A stretch of DNA of 64,000 nucleotides from CAJINA01 sp964636125 (lineage in GTDB: Bacteria > Desulfobacterota > Desulfobacteria > Desulfobacterales > CAJINA01). The notes beneath the pieces are model-generated. The model was given only the letters and a program-made list of their open reading frames with translations. It was not told the origin of the DNA and made no database searches. The stretch's first letter is position 1. Each line of letters begins with the position of its first letter. Below, piece by piece: positions 1 through 6,131 of this stretch. The stretch spans positions 1 to 64,000 of the forward strand of contig CAZWPX010000022.1 in the NCBI GenBank assembly GCA_964636125.1, written 5' to 3'. Made by a program: the position numbers and the translations under genes.

Positions 1-75
1 CGCTTGTATCTTCTATACTTTCGGTAAGATAGGGTAGTTGGCAACATAATAGCAGGAAAAACAAACATCTTCATC
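1..75 (-). CDS. Possible partial gene start running off the window
   Basis: An open frame begins with ATG-AAG-ATG at about position 75 on the minus strand and stays open to the window edge. The reading starts MKMFVFPAIM. It lies 11 bases after the stop of the lipoprotein gene, a spacing typical of translational coupling. Only 25 codons are visible and I recognise no family, so this could be chance. Confidence 0.3.
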
Positions 76-86
76 GCCGGCCTTTT

Positions 87-512
87 TCACTTCCCTTTTA
101 ACTGTTCTGTGACATTGCTGGTAGCCCAAATGGTTACGGCTGCCTGTTCCTCTTGCATTTTTAGGACATGGTAATCATTTATCAGCGTTGTTATTGTAGG
201 GCAATCTTGTGAGTTCTGAATTGCATTCCTAAGAAAATTTAAATAGACATTCTTTTTTTCATAGTATCCCAATCGCGATACAAGCATAAAATGAAGTGAG
301 TTATTAGATGGGTTCGTCTTTTGATGAGCTTCTATTTGTTGGTTTACAGAGGCTTTTAATCTTCTTAAATTTCCCGAAGCATCTCGAATTTCTGCAAATA
401 TTTTTCCGCTCCCAGATTGATTTAAGCAATTTGCTAACTTATCTTTATCACTTTCTTTTTCAATACAGCCGATGAGAGTAAACACCAGAACTACACAGAA
501 TAGATTCTTCAT
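87..512 (-). CDS. Small predicted lipoprotein, unknown function
   Basis: A 141-residue protein of unknown function. The N-terminus (MKNLFCVVLVFTLIGC) is a short hydrophobic signal ending in a lipobox-like LIGC, which predicts export and lipidation at the Cys; the mature part is polar. I chose the ATG at 512 rather than the GTG at 521 because a purine-rich AGAGGGTG lies at ribosome-binding distance from the ATG and overlaps the GTG. The family is not recognised. It is followed closely by another possible gene toward the window start, and preceded by the DUF3859-like gene in the same orientation. Confidence 0.6.
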   Translation of the reverse strand: MKNLFCVVLVFTLIGCIEKESDKDKLANCLNQSGSGKIFAEIRDASGNLRRLKASVNQQIEAHQKTNPSNNSLHFMLVSRLGYYEKKNVYLNFLRNAIQNSQDCPTITTLINDYHVLKMQEEQAAVTIWATSNVTEQLKGK

Positions 513-640
513 TTTAAGCACCCTCTTTCTCTATTTTCACCAATATCCGCGAGATTCATTTGAGACTCCTAGGAGGAGATCAATGTTTTCAGGAGGGGAG
601 ATGGAATGCATTTCCTTATTCAATTCGTTCCAATTCAATT

Positions 641-1162
641 TCAACTGGATGGTGATGAAATATCTACCATAAAATCTTTTTCCGCTAGTTTTCGACCATT
701 GTGCCAGATCTGGAAGGTCCATTGCCCTGGCACCATCTCCCACTTTTGATTAAACAGGTATCCGGTAGCGGTTATCTTTCCGATTCTCTTGACAAACGAA
801 ACCATATCCTGACGGTCTGTTACTCCGGTGCCTGGATTGGTGAGTCCCGGCTCCGGGTAAAGGACGACGAAATCTATTTTGACCCTGTTCCCTATCGGAT
901 AGCCTTTAATGAGGTACTTGATGCCGAATTTCAGCCCCTTTTGGGCTGAGATTTCCGTGGTTCTTTTCAAGAGTCGGCTCGCTTTCATAGTGCGGTGGGC
1001 TCCCTGGACCAGGGTTTGATCCTTGATAGTCCTATCCACCTGGGCTGACAGGATACCATAATCAATAATTTCAACATCGGTAACGGTTGCGTCTGCCATA
1101 ACGGGTTGGGTATTCAGGGCAAGCCCGATAAAGAGAGCGACAAGAAGCCAGTCTTTTATCAT
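641..1162 (-). CDS. Secreted DUF3859-like protein
   Basis: A 173-residue protein with a clear Sec signal peptide (MIKDWLLVALFIGLALNTQPVMA, cleavage near A24). The mature part begins with a beta-rich segment around VEIIDYGILS, continues with a basic SRLLKRTTEISAQKG region, then KFGIKYLIKGYPIGNRV and a C-terminal GQWTFQIWHNGRKLAEKDF. This order resembles DUF3859 domain proteins, exported beta-sandwich proteins of unknown role. The call is from pattern memory. No operon partner gives a function. Confidence 0.6.
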   Translation of the reverse strand: MIKDWLLVALFIGLALNTQPVMADATVTDVEIIDYGILSAQVDRTIKDQTLVQGAHRTMKASRLLKRTTEISAQKGLKFGIKYLIKGYPIGNRVKIDFVVLYPEPGLTNPGTGVTDRQDMVSFVKRIGKITATGYLFNQKWEMVPGQWTFQIWHNGRKLAEKDFMVDISSPSS

Positions 1163-1582
1163 TATATCTTTCCTTCATCTGTGAGTGTCTTGCCTAATGC
1201 CTCAATATATCCACCCCTGGCTGACTGGGCCAATAGTCGTCGCCGACAGGCAATGCCCGACAAGACGAATTTTTAAGATGGATAGATAAAAATACGCTAC
1301 GAGTCATTTAAGATTAGCAGAAAAATATAAAAACACAAGATATCGGAGGATGTCAGATCAGGACGATGATGGTGAAAACTTGCCAAATCCTTGAATAATC
1401 AGTTCAATCCAAGTGAATGTGATATTCAAAAATAATCATTACAATTCAGAATGTTATGGGCGATACATTTTAATTGCAGATAGTTGTACATTACGTTTTC
1501 ATCAACAGACTTAATTGTTGAGTACCTTAGACTTTCAGAACCATAATATGTTCAGGATCGTTGGAATCTGTGCGAATGATTA
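1163..1582. other. 420-bp intergenic stretch holding a dispersed repeat
   Basis: No coding frame with supporting signals is visible. About 1335-1487 belongs to a dispersed repeat that recurs near 14370-14476 and, in shorter form, at 2952-3002 and 40212-40262. The part at 1335-1380 also resembles the start of the decayed gene at 18.7 kb (both read AAACACAAGATAT followed by similar sequence), suggesting the repeat carries eroded coding sequence. Confidence 0.5.
1379..1487. repeat. Dispersed repeat A, copy 1
   Basis: Roughly 108 bp starting CTTGCCA and containing TGTGATATTC and GTTATGGGCGATACATTTTA. By eye it matches 14370-14476 at about 80 percent. It sits about 95 bp downstream of the 3' end of the minus-strand hydrolase gene, much as copy 2 sits downstream of the multi-PAS kinase. 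An inverted CTTG/CAAG pair occurs near its start. Confidence 0.65.
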
Positions 1583-2860
1583 CTATTCAAATCGTAAACT
1601 ATAAAGGTATTTCTTAAGCGCCTCAGGATGAGCAAATGATGTTGTCGCTACAATAATCAGTTTGTCGTCTATATATGTAGATAAAACCAAAGTCTTATAT
1701 GGCCAGTGTTTATTTACAACCCTCTCAAAAAAAGTTTCGTGTGCTGGAGTCCCATCGTTAAGTACAGTCTGTTTGCTGTATACTAACCTTGCCTTCGTGC
1801 TGTATTTCTCTATTAATCTGAATAAATACCTCTGCCCAATATCCTCAAACTGAATGTCCTCGGGTTGATCCTCAACGTATACACCAATCTGTGGTGTGTT
1901 GCTCATTGGATTTTTAACCAGCAGCACTTCATTCAGTGTAGGCTTGGTAACTTTATAGTGTTTTGGGTAAGAAATGCTAAAGGCAGGTGCGGAATGCTTG
2001 TAAACTCGAGTGTTGTATTTTAATTCTCTGCCAAATAGTGGTGGTAACTCAAAGTAATGCCGGCCTTTTTTCAATTCTTGTTCCAGGTTAAAAACGATTT
2101 CTTTATCAAAATCATGAAGATAATATAGATAGATGAGCCCATTTGTTAAATCGTAGATGTTACTATACTGCGTTGTTGCTATAAGGTTTATTGAGGTTCG
2201 ATGAGTAGCCTTTAAAATGTCTCTAAAATGAGCCACAGTAGGTGTGTCTATTTCTGAAAGCATTTTCTCTACAGTTTTATATCTTGAACAGCTATATGCC
2301 GGCCATCTGCAGGGCTTTTGATTCTCTGGAATCTTTGACAGACGAAAATTTGTTACGATCTGGTAGGCATCATAATTCCGAACAACTGTTTCCCCTTCAA
2401 CAACGGCAGAGTCACCCGATTTATCGACTATGAACATCTGCGCTTTTGACATCCACTCAAGGTTGTACCTGCTGAACATATCGATTACTTCTTCGACGGT
2501 TGAACACTTCGCCATCATTGTATCGATTATTGGCCCAGAGAATTTTGGCTTGCTTTTTGAGAGTCCTATTTGCTGTTCTTTGGTGGTAAAAAAATCGACA
2601 AATAAGCCTTGATCGTTCATCCCGCCCTGAGGTGACCAGTTATCATATCCAAAAAAGACCCTTCCATATTGACCTTTTTCTTCGGGAACGAACCACACTC
2701 GAGTGTATGGAATCTTGTAATCTTCGTTATTTCCGACAAAAACATTCTTTCCATCAGACATCATGAAAGCGGTGCAGGCATAAACCGATGGATTGATAAA
2801 AATCATGGCAATCCATATTGATAAAAAAAATAAGGTTTGCGCAACACGTTTTGTATCCAT
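1583..2860 (-). CDS. Secreted Ntn-type linear amide hydrolase (choloylglycine hydrolase/C45-like)
   Basis: A 425-residue exported protein. A signal peptide (about residues 1-28) ends at VYAC, and the Cys of CTAFMM would become the N-terminal nucleophile after processing, as in choloylglycine hydrolases and acyl-CoA:6-aminopenicillanate acyltransferases. Next come VGNNEDYKIPYTRVWFVP and GYDNWSPQGGMNDQGLFVDF, the pattern seen in linear amide C-N hydrolases (an Asn/Asp that orients substrate and a GMNxxGL turn). The central region, about 100-250, contains the four-layer Ntn core. The C-terminal 130 residues look like a separate domain of unknown type. The substrate cannot be read from sequence; bile-salt, acyl-homoserine lactone and penicillin-type amides are all known in the fold. 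The ribosome site is weak (AAAGG). The gene stands alone. Confidence 0.75.
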   Translation of the reverse strand: MDTKRVAQTLFFLSIWIAMIFINPSVYACTAFMMSDGKNVFVGNNEDYKIPYTRVWFVPEEKGQYGRVFFGYDNWSPQGGMNDQGLFVDFFTTKEQQIGLSKSKPKFSGPIIDTMMAKCSTVEEVIDMFSRYNLEWMSKAQMFIVDKSGDSAVVEGETVVRNYDAYQIVTNFRLSKIPENQKPCRWPAYSCSRYKTVEKMLSEIDTPTVAHFRDILKATHRTSINLIATTQYSNIYDLTNGLIYLYYLHDFDKEIVFNLEQELKKGRHYFELPPLFGRELKYNTRVYKHSAPAFSISYPKHYKVTKPTLNEVLLVKNPMSNTPQIGVYVEDQPEDIQFEDIGQRYLFRLIEKYSTKARLVYSKQTVLNDGTPAHETFFERVVNKHWPYKTLVLSTYIDDKLIIVATTSFAHPEALKKYLYSLRFE

Positions 2861-2951
2861 GTATTGCCTTTAATACGGAGACTATGTGAGGTGAGGTACT
2901 GCTATATTGCTAATAGCCAGTAGAAACCGAAATTATCGAAACTTGTGTAAT

Positions 2952-3002
2952 CTTGCCATCTCCTGTAATTATCATTTGAAGCAGAGTGGTCGTGGTATAC
3001 AT
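2952..3002. repeat. Dispersed repeat A, short copy
   Basis: About 51 bp reading CTTGCCATCTCCTGTAATTA and ending GTGGTATACAT. It aligns to 40212-40262 and to the first half of copy 1. It lies between the hydrolase gene and the small RRSGKDRR gene. Confidence 0.5.
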
Positions 3003-3021
3003 AAAAAATCGTTAATTTCGC

Positions 3022-3159
3022 TCATATCATTGTTCGTCTATCCTTGCCTCTCCGATGGCCTTTGCAATCTCTTTTATCCGGAGCCAGTATTGTAGAATTT
3101 CTGTAACGGCGGTCTTTCCCGCTACGCCTATCTTTGCCGCTTCGACGTTCAGGTTTCAT
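3022..3159 (-). CDS. Tiny basic protein with RRSGKDRR repeats
   Basis: A 45-residue, strongly basic protein starting MKPERRSGKDRRSGKDRR and ending RRGKDRRTMI, so the RRxGKDRR unit occurs three times. I start it at the ATG at 3159, preceded by AAGGGGATTAAAGTG. The longer frame to 3222 would begin inside a palindromic repeat and is less likely. Similar ERRSGKDRR peptides occur as short proteins or as N-terminal tails in deltaproteobacteria (from memory). Function is unknown; nucleic-acid or membrane-phosphate binding would fit the charge but is inference. Confidence 0.5.
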   Translation of the reverse strand: MKPERRSGKDRRSGKDRRYRNSTILAPDKRDCKGHRRGKDRRTMI

Positions 3160-3217
3160 CACTTTAATCCCCTTGTCGTCTGTTAATATTAATCCGGCGA
3201 CTAAATACATTAGTTTT

Positions 3218-3280
3218 GTCATTCCGGCGAATGCCGGAATCCAGCGGTATTACTGGATACCGGATCAAGTCCGGTATGAC
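3218..3280. repeat. 63-bp palindromic intergenic repeat
   Basis: The left arm begins GTCATTCCGG and ends GGAATCCAG; the right arm begins CTGGATACCGG and ends CCGGTATGAC. The arms are inverted copies, and each holds its own small hairpin between CCGG boxes. This is the widespread GTCATTCC...GGAATGAC class of bacterial intergenic inverted repeats, probably non-autonomous mobile DNA. Confidence 0.8.
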
Positions 3281-3330
3281 GGCTTACACATAATAAGTTG
3301 CCGGGTTAATAAGGTAGAGCAGATGTCCAG

Positions 3331-3828
3331 TCAGATCGTTTTTTTTAGCTGAGCGAGTTCGGTTCGCGTAAACAGCATCTGTTCAGTTGTGTGCCGCAGA
3401 CGGCTGGCAAGGACTTCGGCGAACCCACGAAAGATTAGATAGCGAAACATATGGGTATCAGACCTGTTTTTGTTATCGACAACAGACAAGTCAATTTCAA
3501 CACAGCTTACATCATTGATGGCCTTAACACTTGCAGAGCGGGTCTTACCGCCGATAGGCCCCATTTCCCCGAATACATCGCCGATTCTACTGAGGGTCAT
3601 TAATTTGCGGCCTTCTTTAGTTACGCTGACTTTACCTGAAATAAGGTAGAAAATCAGTTTTCCCATGCTGCCTTCCTCGAAAATGATATCGCCTGCCTGG
3701 TAATCCCTGGTCTGACTGGCGGCCATAAGATCTTTGAGATCTTCCCCACCCCCAGACTTAAGGGCAGGGATGCGCATCAGCTGGTTGATAATCTCATCAT
3801 TGCCTTTAAGAAAGGCGGTATCGATCAT
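3331..3828 (-). CDS. Cyclic nucleotide-binding domain protein
   Basis: A 165-residue protein made essentially of one cyclic nucleotide-binding (CNB/Crp-type) domain, about residues 30-150. Visible landmarks are YQAGDIIFEEGSMGKLIFYL, the GKVSVTK strand, and FGEMGPIGGKTRSASVKA, which corresponds to the phosphate-binding cassette (FGExxx-RSAS; the Arg binds the cyclic phosphate in the family). No HTH follows, so it is a stand-alone effector rather than a Crp-type regulator. Short helical ends may mediate dimer contact. The start is supported by AAGGAGACCGATC before the ATG. The partner is unknown; the neighbours are unrelated. Confidence 0.85.
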   Translation of the reverse strand: MIDTAFLKGNDEIINQLMRIPALKSGGGEDLKDLMAASQTRDYQAGDIIFEEGSMGKLIFYLISGKVSVTKEGRKLMTLSRIGDVFGEMGPIGGKTRSASVKAINDVSCVEIDLSVVDNKNRSDTHMFRYLIFRGFAEVLASRLRHTTEQMLFTRTELAQLKKTI

Positions 3829-3999
3829 GATCGGTCTCCTTAGACATGTGGGTTATGAGGGGCTCGCTTGGTACCGATACCCCGGACATAAATCACTTTC
3901 ATCTGTGGATAGAGAGGTTGCAGGCGTTCGCCTTTTGCCTTATAGCATATGAGTGTTTTTGAAGCAAAAAATTCTTAACTATTAGAATTTTTATAGTGT

Positions 4000-4050
4000 T
4001 TATGGTGGAAGCAGCAGAGGTCGAACCCATGCCTCCGATTGATATTATTC
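4000..4050 (-). other. tRNA 3'-end-like sequence, possible attachment-site remnant
   Basis: Read on the minus strand this ends GGGTTCGACCTCTG, then CTGCTTCC and ACCA. That looks like a T-loop (GGTTCGA), an acceptor 3' strand and a CCA tail, as in tRNA-Sec-like genes. The T-stem does not pair properly and no matching GGAAGCAG 5' acceptor strand lies upstream, so it is at best a partial or decayed tRNA 3' end of the kind left by integrative elements. A recombinase remnant lies 300 bp away. Confidence 0.3.
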
Positions 4051-4056
4051 GGGCCC

Positions 4057-4383
4057 TTAGCTCTTCATCCCCACTTTCGTTTTTGGAAACAGCTTGATCG
4101 TGACACAGCACTCACAATCTTCGCCGGGGGTTTCGTGATTCATTTCAACAACCACCTTCGGATTCAGAGTTGTGGCCATGCTGCGCCCCATCACAGCCCA
4201 GGCTTTTTTGTTCGCGTCTATAACTATTGCCGGGGCTACCCCAGCCTTGAGAAGACTATTTGAATATAGAATGGGCATCGTATATATTTTTTCAGTTTCG
4301 CAGAAGTCATATGTATTGGGAGGCAGATACTTGGCTATTGTAATGCATTCTCTCGTAAAATCTATAAACAGGGGGCATGACAT
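4057..4383 (-). CDS. Hypothetical protein, possibly a C-terminal remnant
   Basis: A 108-residue frame with reasonable composition but no recognised family. The C-terminus (GEDCECCVTIKLFP) resembles the closing strand of proteins ending in a Cys-containing CEF/CEC beta-strand, such as V4R or L-2-amino-thiazoline-4-carboxylate hydrolase-like domains, but the match is short. There is no convincing ribosome site, and the start overlaps a recombinase remnant in another frame. It may be the 3' part of a larger lost gene. Confidence 0.4.
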   Translation of the reverse strand: MSCPLFIDFTRECITIAKYLPPNTYDFCETEKIYTMPILYSNSLLKAGVAPAIVIDANKKAWAVMGRSMATTLNPKVVVEMNHETPGEDCECCVTIKLFPKTKVGMKS

Positions 4384-4535
4384 ATACTTTTACCTTTATT
4401 ATAAGTTTTACCTGAGAGTATCCCCTTCGGTTTGAAATCAATATTTGCCCGGTTAAACGCCAGCACCTCACCTAACCGCAGACCGTTCACCAAGAGGACA
4501 GCCGGATGCGGGCCGACATTCGGTTTTCGGACCCG
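4362..4535 (-). pseudogene. Tyrosine recombinase (phage-type integrase) remnant
   Basis: In one minus-strand frame, open only between stops, the translation reads HPAVLLVNGLRLGEVLAF followed by NRANIDF. This matches the box I region of tyrosine recombinases (GLRxGE[LV]LxLxxxDIDF), where the Arg of GLR is a catalytic residue. Only about 40 residues survive, bounded upstream by TAG and downstream by unrelated sequence. No box II (HxxR) or catalytic Tyr is nearby. It is evidence of a former integrated element. Confidence 0.6.
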
Positions 4536-4569
4536 CTACATCTTGGGGCGTACAATTCGAAAATTACTT

Positions 4570-4599
4570 TCTATCGACCCCGAAAAGGGAATTCTTATC
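4570..4599. repeat. Direct repeat downstream of the helical-protein gene
   Basis: TCTATCGACCCCGAAAAGGG followed by AATTCTTATC. A near-identical copy with one substitution and one deleted A lies at 5932-5960, so the two flank the gene between them. Each contains a CCC-GAAA(A)-GGG mini-hairpin. Confidence 0.7.
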
Positions 4600-4605
4600 A
4601 ATTTA

Positions 4606-5886
4606 TCAGGTTAGCTTCTTCAGTGTTCTTGTAAGATAACCCAATTCCTTAACCAGTGTAGCGAGCTCCCCTTGAATGCCTTTAAGTTCCTTGCCTGTTT
4701 TTTGGACTTCTATCCCTACCTTTTGGGCCCACTTTTCAAGATCCTCAGAGGTGACCACGCCTGTTTCCAGGTAAGAAGTTTCATACTCTTTCGTCTGCAT
4801 ATACATGTTCTGGACATGCTTTCTGGCCCGGTTGAGGTGCAGTTGCCGGACGCTGTAAGCCTCTTGGAGCTTAAAACCCGCATCCAGCATCTGGGCGACC
4901 TGGGGCGCCGCCTGTTTTTCAAAATTCTTGGCCATTTGCGGCAGGTTGTTCTTTCGGGCAAGCTTTATGACATCTTCGGTCTGAAACAGCAGTTTGGCGG
5001 CACTGTTCGATGCTGAATCCGCAGACTTTCTAAGCATGGTCAATTTGGCCTGGGCCGCATCAATGTTTTTTAGGACTTTTTGTGCCGGATTGTTACCAAA
5101 CCAGTTTTTCATCTTGGACATGCGGTGTTTCAATCTTTTTACCCGCCCAGCCTTTTCATCTGCCATTATGGCACTTTTAAGCTTGTTGAATCTACTTTCC
5201 AGATCAATGATCTCTTTCTGGACAGATTTAAAACTTGAATCAAAGCTTTCGCAAATCTTTTTGATCGCCTTGACAAGGCCCACCAGTTCATGGACCAGCA
5301 TGCCCCAGGCCTTAGCATTCATCCCCATTGAACCAATAATTTTGATGGCATTATTGCTTACAGCCACTGCCCGTTTGGCAATGTTGATTTTTGATTTGAT
5401 TTTGTATTTCTGCAGCTCAATGTCCTGCCTCTGCAATGCCGCCCAGGCGTCACCAATGGCTGTTGAGACTTCTTTCTGGGTATTGACGACGGCCTCGTTT
5501 TTAGCCTTATTAAGATCTCCAATTGCCTTAAAAATGTCCTCGGCGGTTTTTTTCGCCCTCTTGATGGCCTCGGGCAGGCCGGATTCCAAATCGTCGGTCA
5601 TGGTCTTGCAATTGATTTGGATGCCCTTTCCTACAACGGCAAAGGTTTTGGTCACATCCTGTTTCCGAGTTTTCAGGGCCTCTATGGCCGCCTCAGAGAG
5701 TCGGGTCTGAGTAATCGTATCGCCATCCAATATTTTAGGCAGGGTCATAACAAGATTGGCCGGGAGGTCCGCCGGGAAATTATAACTCCCATTAAAGCCC
5801 GCCTTGTCAAGGGCCTTTTCCAGAATCGGTTTGAGGCTTTTCCAGGGCTTGTCCAACAGATCCATACTCAATTTTAAATCCGCCAT
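4606..5886 (-). CDS. Large all-helical protein of unknown function
   Basis: A 426-residue protein with no signal peptide, dominated by long amphipathic helices. Heptad-like stretches occur about residues 110-160 (EAIKRAKKTAEDIFKAIGDL), 200-260 and 380-426. A less polar central part, about 185-215 (NNAIKIIGSMGMNAKAWGML), is the nearest thing to a membrane-inserting hairpin. I do not recognise a family. A long helical bundle with one hydrophobic hairpin is also the look of alpha-pore-forming toxins, but that is shape only. The start is well supported by AGGAGAAACCATC. It is flanked by 29-30 bp direct repeats and near a recombinase remnant, so cassette-like acquisition is plausible. Confidence 0.65.
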   Translation of the reverse strand: MADLKLSMDLLDKPWKSLKPILEKALDKAGFNGSYNFPADLPANLVMTLPKILDGDTITQTRLSEAAIEALKTRKQDVTKTFAVVGKGIQINCKTMTDDLESGLPEAIKRAKKTAEDIFKAIGDLNKAKNEAVVNTQKEVSTAIGDAWAALQRQDIELQKYKIKSKINIAKRAVAVSNNAIKIIGSMGMNAKAWGMLVHELVGLVKAIKKICESFDSSFKSVQKEIIDLESRFNKLKSAIMADEKAGRVKRLKHRMSKMKNWFGNNPAQKVLKNIDAAQAKLTMLRKSADSASNSAAKLLFQTEDVIKLARKNNLPQMAKNFEKQAAPQVAQMLDAGFKLQEAYSVRQLHLNRARKHVQNMYMQTKEYETSYLETGVVTSEDLEKWAQKVGIEVQKTGKELKGIQGELATLVKELGYLTRTLKKLT

Positions 5887-5931
5887 GATGGTTTCTCCTG
5901 TCGCTCATTTAGAAAACAATCGGCTTGAAAA

Positions 5932-5960
5932 TCTATCGATCCCGAAAGGGAATTCTTATC
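5932..5960. repeat. Direct repeat upstream of the helical-protein gene
   Basis: TCTATCGATCCCGAAAGGGA followed by ATTCTTATC, the partner of 4570-4599. It lies about 46 bp before the start codon of the 426-residue protein, so it could also be a promoter-proximal element. Confidence 0.7.
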
Positions 5961-6025
5961 GTCCATCTACCATCTCTTCCATCTCATCTCATCTTCGCTT
6001 GACCTTGAGGTAACTTGCCACGAAC

Positions 6026-6096
6026 CCAATATATCATCACACTGAATTTGTTGAATATAATTATCGTATATCATAATGTTAATCAAGCGTTAATCG
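6026..6096. repeat. Dispersed repeat B, copy 1
   Basis: 71 bp with TGAATTTGTTGAA and AATCAAGCG. It matches 9693-9763 with about nine differences and partly matches 18.75-18.79 kb inside a decayed coding sequence. Both intergenic copies lie upstream of minus-strand genes. Confidence 0.65.
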
Positions 6097-6131
6097 CTGA
6101 GCCATATCCGTACTTTCATTCTAAAAAGAGA

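Noticed and set aside
3990..4060. Complete tRNA-Sec gene
   Set aside because: Only a 3'-like part is present; the 5' acceptor strand, anticodon arm and a paired T-stem are missing.
4994..5710. 238-codon plus-strand frame opposite the helical-protein gene
   Set aside because: Hydrophobic-looking translation is the expected antisense of a Lys/Ala/Glu-rich coiled-coil gene; the minus-strand frame has the ribosome site.
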